Shown: positions 1 to 10,629, counted from the first letter of the stretch. The stretch: 39,517 bases of DNA from Streptomyces noursei (GCF_001646665.1 NZ_LWBU01000053.1:95031-134547); one strand, 5' to 3'. The notes: a model not told the origin generated them from the letters alone. Made by a program: numbers and translations.

Positions 1-15
1 CTTTGCGGACACTCC

Positions 16-1170
16 CTAGCGGCGGGCGGCGCGGAAGTCCGCCGCCGCGAGCAGGCCCGTGTCCGGCTGGTCGGTGAAGATGCCGTCGATGCCGGTGGCG
101 AAGTACGCCCGGTACGCGCCGAACACGTCCCCGTACGCCGCCGGGTCCGTGCCGCGGCGGAAGTCGGCCGGCAGGAAGCCGTTCTCGTTGCGCAGCGTGT
201 AGGGGTGCAGGACGAGGCCCTTGGCGTGCGCGTCGCGCACCAGTGTGGTCGGCTCGCCCAGCCTGCCGTCCTTGTCCTTGGGGACGACCAGGTCCAGCAG
301 GGGCCCGATGCCCTGGGCGAAGGACGCGATCCACCGCAGCCCCGCGGGCGTGATCAGGTCGGCGACGGTCCGCGGGTCGCCCGTCTCGCGGAAGTCCCAG
401 GGGCGGTCGTCGGCGGTCCACAGCAGCACCACGCGCGGCGTGGAGACGAGCTTCGCCATCCGCCGCATGCTGGTGGGCTCGAACGACTGGAGGAAGGTGG
501 GCGAGTCGGCGCCGTGGCGTCCGTACCGCCGCAGCAGCTTCGCCAGCGGCTCCTCCAGGGGCAGGCCCAGCTTGCGGAAGTAGGTGGGGTGCTTGGTCTC
601 GACGTACAGCCAGACCGGCCGGCCGCGGCGGCGGCCCTCCTTCTCGGCCCAGCGCAGCACCTCCTCGAAGGTGGGTATGGCCCAGCGGCCGTCGTAGACG
701 GTGTTCTCCTGGCGGGTGCCGGGGATGCGCTCCTTGGCGCGGAGGGTCTTCAGCTCGGCGAGGGTGAAGTCCTCGGTGAACCATCCGGTCAGCGCGGTGC
801 CGTCGACGGTCTTGGTGGTCCTGCGGGAGGCGAACTCGGGGTGGTCGGCGACGTCCGTCGTCCCGGTGATGTCGTTCTCGTGGCGGCAGACGAGGTGGCC
901 GTCCTTGGTGGGGACGAGGTCCTGCTCGATGACGTCGGCGCCCATGTCGAGGGCGAGCTGGTAGGAGCCGAGGGTGTGTTCGGGCCGGTGTCCGCTGGCA
1001 CCGCGGTGGGCGATGACGGTCGGGACGGGCAGGCGCGGGTGCGCGCCGGCGGGGCGGCCGTGCGCCTGGGCGGCGGTCGCACCCGCCCCGGCGGAGAGGG
1101 CGGCCGAGCCGAGTACCGCTGCTCCCAGCACGGTTCGCCGGCCGGGACTCGTGTGCGCACCCTGGGTCAT
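16..1170 (-). CDS. Tat-exported glycerophosphodiester phosphodiesterase (GDPD)
   Basis: 384 aa; hydrolyses glycerophosphodiesters to glycerol-3-phosphate and an alcohol, probably outside the membrane for phosphate or glycerol scavenging. A twin-arginine signal is visible: GRRTVLG with RR at residues 11-12, an Ala-rich hydrophobic stretch and an AQA cleavage site near residue 36. The GDPD fold follows: IAHRGASG with H55-R56, E64, the metal ligands E82 and D84 in VIEQDL, and H97 in RHEN. The ATG at 1170 is chosen because AGGAGCC lies just upstream and the Tat signal begins there; the open frame runs much further upstream but without sensible protein. The length fits secreted GDPDs. It is divergent from the plsC-like gene. 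Family call is firm; the physiological substrate is not visible. Confidence 0.9.
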   Translation of the reverse strand: MTQGAHTSPGRRTVLGAAVLGSAALSAGAGATAAQAHGRPAGAHPRLPVPTVIAHRGASGHRPEHTLGSYQLALDMGADVIEQDLVPTKDGHLVCRHENDITGTTDVADHPEFASRRTTKTVDGTALTGWFTEDFTLAELKTLRAKERIPGTRQENTVYDGRWAIPTFEEVLRWAEKEGRRRGRPVWLYVETKHPTYFRKLGLPLEEPLAKLLRRYGRHGADSPTFLQSFEPTSMRRMAKLVSTPRVVLLWTADDRPWDFRETGDPRTVADLITPAGLRWIASFAQGIGPLLDLVVPKDKDGRLGEPTTLVRDAHAKGLVLHPYTLRNENGFLPADFRRGTDPAAYGDVFGAYRAYFATGIDGIFTDQPDTGLLAAADFRAARR

Positions 1171-1417
1171 GGAGGCTCCTTCGTGAGCGGTTCGGCGGCC
1201 TGTCGAGCGGCGGCCGAGTGGTCGTCGAGCGAGGGCCCGATCGTAGGCAGTGTGGTCTTGCCCGGGGGAGGCATAGGACCGAACACCGGGGAAACACGCG
1301 TCAACAGCGTGTATCGACTCGGTGAACCCGGTGTGCGCCCGGGTGGGACCCACGAGTATCGTCCTCACCTGCACATACTGGTCACGTACGTGGTCGGCTA
1401 CTTCGACGGAGGACTCG

Positions 1418-2089
1418 TTGTCCCGCTTCGCGCTCATCAAGGCAGTGCTCGGCCCGGTCATGCGCCTGATGTTCCGCCCAAGGGTGGAGGGCGCCGAGAA
1501 CATTCCCGGTGACGGGCCGGTCATCCTGGCGGGCAACCACCTGACGTTCATCGACTCGATCGTCCTGCCGATCGTCTGCGACCGCCAGGTCTTCTTCATC
1601 GGCAAGGACGAGTACGTCACGGGCAAGGGGCTCAAGGGCCGGCTCATGGCGTGGTTCTTCAGCGGTGTCGGCATGATCCCGGTGGACCGGGACGGCGCGA
1701 ACGGCGGTGTGGCCGCGCTGATGACGGGCCGCCGGGTGCTGGAGGAGGGCAACGTCTTCGGCATCTACCCGGAGGGCACCCGCTCCCCCGACGGCCGCCT
1801 CTACCGCGGCCGGACCGGGATCGCGCGCCTGACGCTGATGACGGGCGCGCCGGTGGTGCCGTTCGCGATGATCGGCACGGACAAGCTGCAGCCGGGCGGC
1901 GCGGGCCTGCCGCGCCCGGGCCGGGTGACGGTGCGTTTCGGCGAGCCGATGGAGTTCTCGCGCTACGAGGGCATGGACCGTGACCGGTACGTGCTGCGGG
2001 CGGTGACGGACTCGGTGATGGCCGAGGTGATGCGGCTCTCCGGCCAGGAGTACGTGGACATGTACGCCACCAAGGCGAAGGCGGCGTAA
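1418..2089 (+). CDS. 1-acyl-sn-glycerol-3-phosphate acyltransferase (PlsC family)
   Basis: 223 aa; transfers an acyl group to lysophosphatidic acid at the membrane during phospholipid synthesis. It carries the acyltransferase motifs: NHLTFID (H41-x4-D46, the catalytic HX4D), the GVGMIPVDR block near 83-91 and PEGTRS (119-123, substrate binding). The start is read as TTG at 1418, because GGAGG at 1408-1412 lies five bases upstream and the protein then begins MSRFALIKAVLG, typical of actinobacterial PlsC-like proteins; longer in-frame starts have no such ribosome site. It stands alone, divergent from the GDPD gene and convergent with the MFS gene, ending just before a strong hairpin. Streptomycetes have several PlsC paralogues and I cannot say which this is. 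Confidence 0.88.
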   Translation: MSRFALIKAVLGPVMRLMFRPRVEGAENIPGDGPVILAGNHLTFIDSIVLPIVCDRQVFFIGKDEYVTGKGLKGRLMAWFFSGVGMIPVDRDGANGGVAALMTGRRVLEEGNVFGIYPEGTRSPDGRLYRGRTGIARLTLMTGAPVVPFAMIGTDKLQPGGAGLPRPGRVTVRFGEPMEFSRYEGMDRDRYVLRAVTDSVMAEVMRLSGQEYVDMYATKAKAA

Positions 2090-2120
2090 CGGTACGAGGG
2101 GCCCTCCGGCCGTACGCGCA

Positions 2121-2153
2121 GAAGGGCCGCACCCCGTCCGGGTGCGGCCCTTC
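2121..2153. terminator. Bidirectional hairpin terminator
   Basis: Perfect 14-bp inverted repeat: GAAGGGCCGCACCC (2121-2134), loop of five bases, GGGTGCGGCCCTTC (2140-2153). It sits between the convergent acyltransferase and MFS genes, 15 bases before the MFS stop codon. There is no long U-tract, as is usual for high-GC actinobacterial terminators. The GAAGGG/CCCTTC ends give short A/T runs in both directions. Confidence 0.85.
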
Positions 2154-2167
2154 GCGCTGCGCGGCGG

Positions 2168-3712
2168 CTACGGGTGCTCGACGCCCTCCGCCAGCTTCTG
2201 GCCCCGCAGCAGGTACCAGGCCGCGGCGGCGGTCGCCAGCAGGACGGCGGCTCCGACGCCGGCCGCGATGCGCAGGCCCTCGACGAAGGCGTCCTGCGCG
2301 GCGGTGACCAGCGCCGTGGCCGTCTCGTCCGGCAGGCCGGCGGACACCTCCACCGCCCCGCCGAGAGAGTCGTGGGCCGCCGCGGAGGTGTCCGCGGGGA
2401 CGCCCGGCGGGCTGACGAAGTCGCTGTAGACGCCGGTCACGATGGAGCCGAGGAGCGCGATGCCGAGCGCGGCGCCGAGTTCGTACGCCGTCTCGGACAC
2501 CGCCGACGCGGCGCCCGCCTGTTCGCGCGGCACGCTCGACAGGATGACGTCGGCGGTGACCGTGAAGGCGAAGCCCGCGCCGACACCGACGACCAGCAGG
2601 GACGCGCCGAGCATCGGGTAGCCGGTGGACCGGTCGAGGAGGGTGAGCACGGCGAGCGCGAGGCCCACCGCGGCGAGGCCGCCGGCCACCACGGACCGCA
2701 CGGAGAAGCGCCGGGCGACGTTGCCCGCGATCAGGCCGGCCGTCACCGCTCCGATGGCGGCGGGCAGCTCGGCGAGGCCCGCCTCCAGCGGGGACCGCCC
2801 CTGGACCAGCTGGAGGAACTGGGACAGGAAGAACACGAGCCCGGACAGACCGAGGATGGTCAGCAGGTCGGCGAGCACCGCCCCGGAGAAGCCCTTGTGG
2901 TGGAACAGCCGCATGTCGAGCAGGGGGGCGTCCAGCCGGAGCTGGCGCCGGACGAACCAGGTGAGGGCACCGGCGCCGATGACGGCGGCGACGGTCATGT
3001 CGGCGCTCGGGCCGTGCGCGGCGATCTCCTTGATCGCGTACACGACACCGATCATGCCGATGAGGGAGAGGGCGACGCTGAGCAGGTCCCAGGGGCCCGG
3101 TGCCGGGTTCTTGGACTCGGGGATGTACTTGATGCCGACGAGGACGAGGACGACCATCACCGGCAGGTTGATCAGGAAGACCGAGCCCCACCAGAAGTGC
3201 TCCAGCAAGAACCCGCCGACGACCGGTCCCACGGCCGCACCGGCGGACGCCATGGCGCCCCAGATGCCGATGGCGAAGCTGCGCTCGCGCGGGTCGTGGA
3301 AGAGGTTGCGGATGAGCGCCAGCGTGGACGGCATGAGGGTCGCGCCGGCGACGCCGAGCAGCGCGCGGGCGGCGATCATCATCTCAGGGCTGGTGGCGTA
3401 GGCGTTCAGCACGGAGACGGCGCCGAAGGCGGCGGCTCCGGTCAGCAGGAGCTTCTTGCGGCCGATGCGGTCGCCGAGGCTGCCCATGGAGACGAGCAGG
3501 CCGGCGATGACGAAGGAGTAGACGTCGCCGATCCACAGCAGCTGGGTGCCGGTCGGTTCGAGGTCCTCGCTGAGGAAGGGGGTCGCGAGGCCCAGCACGG
3601 TGGCGTCGACCGCCACGAGCAGCACGGCCAGGACCAGTACGGCGAGTGCCAGCCACCGGCCCGGGCGGCGCAGGACCTCCGCTTCCTTGGTCGGTTGATC
3701 GGTACGGGTCAT
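2168..3712 (-). CDS. MFS drug-efflux transporter, DHA2 (EmrB/QacA) 14-TM family
   Basis: 514 aa membrane protein with about 14 hydrophobic segments, matching the DHA2 drug:H+ antiporter family. The first helix runs through LALAVLVLAVLLVAVDAT near residue 20; the D in VDATVL is the conserved motif D1-type acidic residue. Motif A is seen as GSLGDRIGRKK, followed by GVAGATLMPSTLALI. Its ATG (3712) overlaps the stop of the upstream TetR gene by four bases (ATGA), so the two are translationally coupled and the regulator very likely controls the pump. Exports an unknown toxic compound or metabolite. The C-terminus ends shortly after the last helix; nothing looks truncated. Confidence 0.9.
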   Translation of the reverse strand: MTRTDQPTKEAEVLRRPGRWLALAVLVLAVLLVAVDATVLGLATPFLSEDLEPTGTQLLWIGDVYSFVIAGLLVSMGSLGDRIGRKKLLLTGAAAFGAVSVLNAYATSPEMMIAARALLGVAGATLMPSTLALIRNLFHDPRERSFAIGIWGAMASAGAAVGPVVGGFLLEHFWWGSVFLINLPVMVVLVLVGIKYIPESKNPAPGPWDLLSVALSLIGMIGVVYAIKEIAAHGPSADMTVAAVIGAGALTWFVRRQLRLDAPLLDMRLFHHKGFSGAVLADLLTILGLSGLVFFLSQFLQLVQGRSPLEAGLAELPAAIGAVTAGLIAGNVARRFSVRSVVAGGLAAVGLALAVLTLLDRSTGYPMLGASLLVVGVGAGFAFTVTADVILSSVPREQAGAASAVSETAYELGAALGIALLGSIVTGVYSDFVSPPGVPADTSAAAHDSLGGAVEVSAGLPDETATALVTAAQDAFVEGLRIAAGVGAAVLLATAAAAWYLLRGQKLAEGVEHP

Positions 3713-4260
3713 CGGTCCACGCTCCTGCGTGCTCCGCCGAGCAGCAGCTCGGCGATCATGTACTGGAAGTCCTTGGCGGCGACGCGCCCGTCCTGCACGG
3801 CCCAGGCGCAGGTGCCGACGAGGCCGTAGAGCGCCTCGGTGAGCCAGGCGGGCGTGAGGTCGATCCGGAATTCGCCCTGTTCCTGGCCGCGGCGGAAGAG
3901 CGCGGCGACGCGTGCGTCGAGGCGGGCCCAGCCCTCGTTCATCTGGTCGCCCTCGAAAAGCTGGTTCTCGGTGACGAGGAACGCGAGCAGCCCCGCGACC
4001 GGCTCCACTCCGGCGACGAGCCGGCGCAGTGCCTCCTCCGCGGTGCCGTCGTCGAGGCGGGCGGCGTCGAGGGCGGCCTCGAACTCCTGGATCCCGAGCG
4101 CCTCCAGTGCCCTGACCAGCGCGTCCCGGCCGGCGAAGTGCCGGTGCAGGGTCGCGCGGCCGATGCCGGCGGCGCGGGCGACCTCGTCCATGGTGGCGGT
4201 CGCCTTGCGGGAGAGGAGGGCTGCGGCGGTGCGCAGCACCTGCTCACGATCGACTGTCAT
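3709..4260 (-). CDS. TetR family transcriptional repressor of the adjacent MFS pump
   Basis: 183 aa. The N-terminal TetR helix-turn-helix is clear: TMDEVARAAGIGRATLHRHF at residues 23-42, followed by AGRDALVRAL. The rest is the variable ligand-binding/dimerisation part. It is the first gene of a two-gene operon, its TGA overlapping the ATG of the MFS pump. I choose the ATG at 4260. A -10-like TATGGT ends six bases before it and there is no ribosome site, suggesting a leaderless message; an ATG at 4287 in the same frame would add nine residues but falls inside the operator. A palindrome just upstream (4280-4297) makes autorepression likely. The inducer is unknown, probably a pump substrate. 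Confidence 0.88.
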   Translation of the reverse strand: MTVDREQVLRTAAALLSRKATATMDEVARAAGIGRATLHRHFAGRDALVRALEALGIQEFEAALDAARLDDGTAEEALRRLVAGVEPVAGLLAFLVTENQLFEGDQMNEGWARLDARVAALFRRGQEQGEFRIDLTPAWLTEALYGLVGTCAWAVQDGRVAAKDFQYMIAELLLGGARRSVDR

Positions 4261-4279
4261 GAGACAACCATAACCCAAG

Positions 4280-4297
4280 TGAGACATCAGTGTCTCA
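4280..4297. promoter_or_regulatory. Palindromic TetR-type operator
   Basis: TGAGACATCAGTGTCTCA: perfect 7-bp arms (TGAGACA/TGTCTCA) with a 4-bp spacer, 20 bp upstream of the tetR start and between tetR and the divergent hydrolase gene. Spacing and symmetry fit a TetR dimer site. A partial further half-site, TGTC..GACA, overlaps the tetR start codon region. It would cover the -35/spacer region of the tetR-MFS promoter; the divergent gene might be controlled too. Confidence 0.75.
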
Positions 4298-4379
4298 ATA
4301 GCGACGGTCGACGTGTCAGTGGTGCAGGTCATACTCGTGCCACGGCGCCGCCCGGGCACCGCGGCACGAGGGGAGCGAC

Positions 4380-4958
4380 ATGGCCGAGGTACTGGTGTTC
4401 CACCACGGACACGGGCTGACCGCCGGTGTTCGCGCGTTCGCCGGGCGTCTGCGGCGGGCCGGACACACCGTCCACGCTCCGGACCTTTTCGAGGGGCGGT
4501 CGTTCGACAGCCTGGAGGAGGGCATGGCCCACGTCGGGGACATCGGGTTCGGCACGGTCGTCGCGCGCGGGACCGCCGCCGCGGAGGAGCTGCCCGGGGA
4601 GATCGTCCTCGTGGGGTTCTCGCTCGGCGTCCTGCCCGCGCAGAAGCTGGCGCAGACCCGCCCCGGCGCGAAGGGGGCGCTGCTGCTGGAGGCATGCGTC
4701 CCGGTCGCGGAGTTCGGCGGCGCCTGGCCCGGGGACGTCCCGGTGCAGATCCACGGCATGGACGCGGATCCGTTCTTCGCCGGGGAGGGCGATGTGGACG
4801 CCGCCCGCGCGCTGGTCGGGACGGCTGCCGACGCGGAGCTGTTCCTCTACCCCGGCGACAGGCACCTGTTCACCGACAGCAGCCTCCCGTCCTACGACGA
4901 ACGGGCGGCCAAGGAGGTCGACCGCCGGGTGCTCGGCTTCCTGGACCGCATCGCCTGA
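4380..4958 (+). CDS. Dienelactone hydrolase family protein (alpha/beta-hydrolase)
   Basis: 192 aa, small cytosolic alpha/beta-hydrolase. It starts MAEVLVFHHGHG, has the nucleophile elbow GFSLG near residue 80, so the nucleophile is Ser rather than the Cys of classical dienelactone hydrolase, an acidic residue in HGMDADPFF and the catalytic His in GDRHLF near 162. This matches the short DLH-like proteins common in actinobacteria, whose substrate is generally unknown. GGGGAG ends about five bases before the ATG. The gene is divergent from tetR, with a shared 119-base intergenic region carrying the TetR operator, so it may belong to the same detoxification response; that is inference. Confidence 0.8.
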   Translation: MAEVLVFHHGHGLTAGVRAFAGRLRRAGHTVHAPDLFEGRSFDSLEEGMAHVGDIGFGTVVARGTAAAEELPGEIVLVGFSLGVLPAQKLAQTRPGAKGALLLEACVPVAEFGGAWPGDVPVQIHGMDADPFFAGEGDVDAARALVGTAADAELFLYPGDRHLFTDSSLPSYDERAAKEVDRRVLGFLDRIA

Positions 4959-5061
4959 AGGGACGGCGAAGGCCCCGCGCCCCAAGGACCTTCACGGCGG
5001 CGTACGCGCGCGGGTGCGGGGCGCTGGTACGCGGCACGGGCACGTGGCGCGGGAAAGACCT

Positions 5062-5150
5062 CGCCGCCGCCCGGTCGGGGCGCGTCGGGCCGATGCGGCC
5101 GGACGCCGATGCGGCCGGGCTTCGACGCGCTCGCGGACCGGGCGGCGGCG
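5062..5150. terminator. Large nested hairpin between convergent genes
   Basis: Perfect 15-bp outer arms, CGCCGCCGCCCGGTC at 5062-5076 and its reverse complement at 5136-5150. Inside is a perfect 8-bp stem, GCGCGTCG at 5080-5087 with CGACGCGC at 5123-5130. The apex holds a direct repeat GCCGATGCGGCCGG twice. It lies between the hydrolase (plus) and argH (minus) 3' ends. Most simply it is a bidirectional terminator or mRNA 3' end protector, but it is much larger than the other terminators here. Confidence 0.6.
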
Positions 5151-5165
5151 CTGGGTTCGGTCGGA

Positions 5166-6713
<1,548 letters not shown>

Positions 6714-6718
6714 TCAGG

Positions 6719-7912
6719 TCACGCCAGGTCGCGCTTGGCGGCGATCTTCGACGACAGCGCGAAGATGTCGATGAAGCCCTGGGCCTTGGACTGGTCGAAG
6801 GTGTCGCCCGAGTCGTACGTGGCGAGGTTGAAGTCGTACAGCGACTCGTCGGACTTCCGGCCGGTGACCACCGCGCGGCCGCCGTGCAGGGTCATCCGGA
6901 TGTCGCCGGAGACGTGCTGGTTGGCCTCGTTGATGAAGCCGTCCAGGGCCCGCTTGAGCGGCGAGAACCACAGGCCGTCGTAGACCAGCTCGCCCCAGCG
7001 CTGCTCGACCTGCCGCTTGTAGCGGGCCAGCTCGCGCTCGACGGTGACGTTCTCCAGCTCCTGGTGGGCGGTGATCAGCGCGATGGCGCCGGGGGCCTCG
7101 TAGACCTCGCGGGACTTGATGCCGACGAGCCGGTCCTCGACCATGTCGATCCGGCCGATGCCCTGGGCGCCGGCGCGCTCGTTGAGCTGCTGGATCGCCT
7201 GGAGGACGGTGACGGGCTTGCCGTCGATGGCGACGGGCACGCCCTCCTTGAAGGTGATGACGACCTCGTCGGCCTCGCGCGGCGTGGCGGGGTTCGAGGT
7301 GTACTCGTAGATGTCCTCGATCGGCGCGTTCCAGATGTCCTCGAGGAAACCGGTCTCCACGGCCCGCCCGAAGACGTTCTGGTCGATGGAGTACGGGGAC
7401 TTCTTGGTGGTCGCGATCGGCAGCTCGGCCTTCTCCGCGAAGGCGATCGCCTTGTCACGGGTCATGGCGTAGTCCCGGACCGGGGCGATGCACTTCAGGT
7501 CGGGGCCGAGGGCCTGGATGCCGGCCTCGAAGCGGACCTGGTCGTTGCCCTTGCCGGTGCAGCCGTGGGCGACGATCGAGGCGTCGTGCTTGCGGGCGGC
7601 GGCCACCAGGTGCTTGACGATCGCGGGCCGGGAGAGGGCCGAGACCAGCGGATAGCGGTCCATGTACAGGGCGTTGGCCTTGATGGCCGGGAGGCAGTAC
7701 TCGTCGGCGAACTCGTCCCGGGCGTCGGCGACCTCCGCCTCGACCGCACCGCAGGCGAGCGCGCGCTTGCGGATGACGTCCAGGTCCTCGCCGCCCTGGC
7801 CGACGTCCACGGCGACGGCGATGACCTCGGCACCCGTCTCCTCGGCGATCCAACCGATGGCGACGGAGGTGTCCAGTCCGCCCGAGTAGGCGAGTACGAC
7901 GCGCTCGGTCAC
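6719..7912 (-). CDS. argG: Argininosuccinate synthase
   Basis: 397 aa; joins citrulline and aspartate using ATP to give argininosuccinate. The PP-loop ATP pyrophosphatase motif AYSGGLDTS is at residues 8-16, and the [13 protein letters not shown] block is present near 115. I take the start as GTG at 7912, since AAGGAG lies six bases upstream and gives the standard [13 protein letters not shown]-terminus; an upstream in-frame ATG at 7933 adds seven residues but overlaps the ribosome site. Upstream is a good promoter overlapped by an ARG box. In Streptomyces the position of argG varies: S. clavuligerus has it in the arg cluster, S. coelicolor elsewhere. Here it is beside argH. Confidence 0.97.
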   Translation of the reverse strand: MTERVVLAYSGGLDTSVAIGWIAEETGAEVIAVAVDVGQGGEDLDVIRKRALACGAVEAEVADARDEFADEYCLPAIKANALYMDRYPLVSALSRPAIVKHLVAAARKHDASIVAHGCTGKGNDQVRFEAGIQALGPDLKCIAPVRDYAMTRDKAIAFAEKAELPIATTKKSPYSIDQNVFGRAVETGFLEDIWNAPIEDIYEYTSNPATPREADEVVITFKEGVPVAIDGKPVTVLQAIQQLNERAGAQGIGRIDMVEDRLVGIKSREVYEAPGAIALITAHQELENVTVERELARYKRQVEQRWGELVYDGLWFSPLKRALDGFINEANQHVSGDIRMTLHGGRAVVTGRKSDESLYDFNLATYDSGDTFDQSKAQGFIDIFALSSKIAAKRDLA

Positions 7913-7928
7913 GGGTTTCTCCTTACGG

Positions 7929-7977
7929 TGCATTCACTGACAGGTATAACTATGCAGAGTGCCGTATGTTTTGTCAA
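7929..7977 (-). promoter_or_regulatory. argG promoter with overlapping ARG box
   Basis: On the minus strand TTGACA (7972-7977) is followed after exactly 17 bases by CATAGT (7949-7954), a near-consensus sigma70-type promoter. A tandem AT-rich element typical of ARG boxes spans about 7929-7956: TGCATAGTTATACCTG followed by TCAGTGAATGCA. It covers the -10 and start-site region, the expected place for repression by ArgR-arginine. The AT-rich patch stands out from its surroundings. Box assignment is by resemblance to known bacterial ARG boxes. Confidence 0.75.
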
Positions 7978-8092
7978 CGCGCCTTCGAGAGGTCCGTGCG
8001 GGGGCTCCCGGCCGGGCCCCGCGGCCGGGGCCGGCCCCCGTTCGGCCGCGCGCGGGCGGCGCGGCAGGGGCGGCGCGCGTACGGTCCGGGGC

Positions 8093-8818
8093 ATGCGCCG
8101 CCCGCGTCCCGTCACCGCCGTCCTCGCCGCCGTCCTCGCGTCCGCGCTCGCCGCGGTCCTCCCGCCGGGCCCGGCAGCCGCCGGGGACGGTCCGCCGCTG
8201 CCGGCGCGCATGGCCCGCACCGGCGGCGGTACGCAGCTGATCACGGCCGAGGCGCCGGGCGCCCGGTCCACCACCGGGACGGTGAGCTGGTGGGACCGGC
8301 GCGGCGGGCGCTGGGTGCGGGTGGGGTCGACGGCGGCGCGGTTCGGCGCGAACGGGCTGGTCGAGGGCGGCCGGCGGCGCCAGGGCACGTCGACGACGCC
8401 GACGGGCCTGTACCGGCTGCCGTACGCCTTCGGCATCGACGCCGCGCCGCCGGGCACGGACGTCCGGTACCGCCGGGTGACGCGCGACTCGTGGTGGTGC
8501 CAGGACAACCGGTCGCGCGCATACAACCGCTGGGTGGAGGGGCTGCCCCGCGACTGCCGGGCCTCCGAGGCCGAGCACCTGGTCACCTACGGGCGGCGGT
8601 ACGCGCACGCCCTGGTGATCGGCTTCAACTACGCGCGCCCGGTACGGGGGCGCGGTGCGGGCATCTTCCTGCACGTCGCGGGGCGCGGGCCGACGGCGGG
8701 GTGCGTCGCCGTCCCGGCCCGCGCGATGCGGCGGATCCTGGCCTGGGCGGATCCCGCGCGGCGACCGCACATCGCCATCGGCACGGTGTCGGGGCCGACC
8801 GCCCTCACCCGGTACTGA
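8093..8818 (+). CDS. Secreted L,D-transpeptidase (YkuD) family protein
   Basis: 241 aa. The N-terminus is a Sec signal peptide: MRRPRP, a run of Ala/Val/Leu, then AAAGDG cleavage near residue 34. The C-terminal half has the YkuD-like active site HVAGRGPTAGCVAVP, with the catalytic Cys at about residue 204 and the His fourteen positions before... nine residues of spacing characteristic of the HX(8-10)TxGC pattern. Such proteins cross-link or modify peptidoglycan outside the membrane. The ATG is at 8093; the frame is open much further upstream but only from here does it encode a signal peptide. It lies on the opposite strand between argR and argG and has no evident link to arginine metabolism. 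Several cysteines (WWCQDN, RDCRAS) could form a disulphide. Confidence 0.82.
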   Translation: MRRPRPVTAVLAAVLASALAAVLPPGPAAAGDGPPLPARMARTGGGTQLITAEAPGARSTTGTVSWWDRRGGRWVRVGSTAARFGANGLVEGGRRRQGTSTTPTGLYRLPYAFGIDAAPPGTDVRYRRVTRDSWWCQDNRSRAYNRWVEGLPRDCRASEAEHLVTYGRRYAHALVIGFNYARPVRGRGAGIFLHVAGRGPTAGCVAVPARAMRRILAWADPARRPHIAIGTVSGPTALTRY

Positions 8819-8888
8819 GGGGCGCCGGGTGGCCGGCCGGTGGCGTACGCCCCGCCGCCCTCCGGGGGAGGTCTGGCGCGAGGGTCTC

Positions 8889-9425
8889 CTACCGCTCCTT
8901 CTGCGCGAGCCGCAGCAGGTGGTCGGCGAGGGCCTGGCCGCCCGCCGGGTCGCGGGAGATGAGCAGCAGGGTGTCGTCACCCGCGATGGTGCCCAGGATG
9001 GCGTGGAGTTCGGCCTGGTCGATGGCCGACGCGAGGAACTGGGCTGCGCCGGGCGGGGTGCGCAGGACCACCAGGTTGGCCGACGCCTCCGCGGAGATCA
9101 GCAGCTCGCCCGAGAGGCGCCGCATCCGCTCCTCCTTGGCCGACTCGCCGAGGGGGGCCTGCGGGGTGCGGAAGCCGCCCTCGCTGGGCACCGCGTAGAT
9201 CAGTTCGCCGCCCGTGTTGCGGATCTTCACCGCGCCCAGCTCGTCGAGGTCGCGGGAGAGCGTCGCCTGGGTGACGCTCAGCCCGTCGTCGGCGAGGAGC
9301 TTCGCGAGCTGGCTCTGGGACCGCACGGGCTGCCGGTTGAGGATGTCCACGATCCTGCGGTGGCGCGCGGTGCGGGTCTGCGGAACGGACGGCCCGCCGT
9401 GCTCGAGGTCCTGCGCATCGGTCAT
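8889..9425 (-). CDS. argR: Arginine repressor ArgR
   Basis: 178 aa; hexameric arginine-dependent repressor of arg genes. The N-terminal winged helix contains [20 protein letters not shown] and [12 protein letters not shown] (residues about 35-68), the hallmark ArgR DNA-binding region. The C-terminal oligomerisation and arginine-binding domain ends with [12 protein letters not shown], holding the paired Asp residues that bind arginine. It is the last gene of argC-J-B-D-R, starting seven bases after the argD stop, so it should be controlled by its own product through the argC promoter. Candidate target boxes occur upstream of argC and argG. Convergent with the L,D-transpeptidase gene. Confidence 0.96.
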   Translation of the reverse strand: MTDAQDLEHGGPSVPQTRTARHRRIVDILNRQPVRSQSQLAKLLADDGLSVTQATLSRDLDELGAVKIRNTGGELIYAVPSEGGFRTPQAPLGESAKEERMRRLSGELLISAEASANLVVLRTPPGAAQFLASAIDQAELHAILGTIAGDDTLLLISRDPAGGQALADHLLRLAQKER

Positions 9426-9432
9426 CGTCGTC

Positions 9433-10629
9433 TCATTCTCCGGCTCGTCCTTCCCCGTTCACGCTGCTGAGGACGCCGGGCAGGGCCCGGAGGAAGGCGT
9501 CCACCTCGTCGTCACCGATGACCAGTGGCGGCATGAGCCGTACGACATCGGGGGCGGGCGCGTTCACCAGGAGGCCGGCGTCCTGAGCCGCCTGCTGCAC
9601 CTGAGGTGCGAGGGGCTCGGTGAGCACGATACCCAGCAGCAGGCCCGCACCACGGACGTGGGAGACCAGCGAATGGTCCAGGGCCTCGATTCCGTCGCGC
9701 AGCCTCTCGCCGAGGCGCTTGACCTCGTCGAGTGCCGAACCGGCGGCGAGGGTGTCGATCACGGCGAGCCCGGCGGCGCACGCGACGGGGTTGCCGCCGA
9801 ACGTCGTGCCGTGCTGGCCGGGCCGCAGCAGCTCGGCCGCCGGGCCGAAGGCGACGGTCGCACCGAGGGGCAGGCCGCCGCCCAGACCCTTGGCGAGGGT
9901 GACGACGTCCGGTTCGACGCCGTGCGCCTGGTGCTCGAACCAGTGGCCGCACCGGCCGATGCCGGTCTGCACCTCGTCGAGGACGAGCAGCGTGCCGGTC
10001 GCGCGCGTGATCTCGCGGGCGGCCTTCAGGTAGCCGGGCGGCGGGACGACGACACCGTTCTCACCCTGGATGGGCTCGATGACGACGAGGGCGGTGCGGT
10101 CGGTGACGGCGGACCGGAGCGCTTCGACGTCTCCGTACGGCACGTGGGTGACGTCCCCGGGCAGCGGCAGGAACGGCTCCTGCTTGCCGGGCTGGCCGGT
10201 GAGGGCGAGGGCGCCCATCGTCCGGCCGTGGAAGCCGCCGGTCGTGGCGACCATGTGGGTCCGGCCGGTGAGCCGGCCGATCTTGAAGGCGGCCTCGTTG
10301 GCCTCGGCGCCGGAGTTGCAGAAGAAGACCCTGCCGGTGCGGCCGAAGAGCTGGAGCAGCCGCTCGGCGAGGGCGACCGGCGGCTCGGCGACGAACAGGT
10401 TGGAGACGTGGCCGAGGGTGCCGATCTGCCGGGTGACGGCCTCGACGACGGCCGGGTGCGCGTGGCCCAGGGCGTTGACGGCGATCCCGCCGACGAAGTC
10501 GAGGTACTCGGTGCCGTCGGCGTCCCAAACCCTGGCGCCCGCTCCGCGGACGAGCGGCAGCCGGGGCGTGCCGTAGTTGTCCATCAGCGCGCCCTGCCAG
10601 CGCTCGGTCAGGTGCTCGTTGCCGCTCAT
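9433..10629 (-). CDS. argD: Acetylornithine aminotransferase
   Basis: 398 aa, class III PLP-dependent aminotransferase that converts N-acetylglutamate semialdehyde to N-acetylornithine. It has [15 protein letters not shown] near residue 45, [14 protein letters not shown] near 105, [11 protein letters not shown] near 215 and the PLP-lysine in [13 protein letters not shown] near 245. Its ATG overlaps the argB stop by four bases (ATGA), indicating coupled translation. Place in the argC-J-B-D-R operon makes ArgD a safer call than the closely related ornithine or succinylornithine transaminases. Confidence 0.96.
   Translation of the reverse strand: MSGNEHLTERWQGALMDNYGTPRLPLVRGAGARVWDADGTEYLDFVGGIAVNALGHAHPAVVEAVTRQIGTLGHVSNLFVAEPPVALAERLLQLFGRTGRVFFCNSGAEANEAAFKIGRLTGRTHMVATTGGFHGRTMGALALTGQPGKQEPFLPLPGDVTHVPYGDVEALRSAVTDRTALVVIEPIQGENGVVVPPPGYLKAAREITRATGTLLVLDEVQTGIGRCGHWFEHQAHGVEPDVVTLAKGLGGGLPLGATVAFGPAAELLRPGQHGTTFGGNPVACAAGLAVIDTLAAGSALDEVKRLGERLRDGIEALDHSLVSHVRGAGLLLGIVLTEPLAPQVQQAAQDAGLLVNAPAPDVVRLMPPLVIGDDEVDAFLRALPGVLSSVNGEGRAGE

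Noticed and set aside
1171..1764. 198-residue extension of the GDPD protein
   Set aside because: The Tat signal peptide and ribosome site define the start at 1170; the extension is antisense to the acyltransferase gene.
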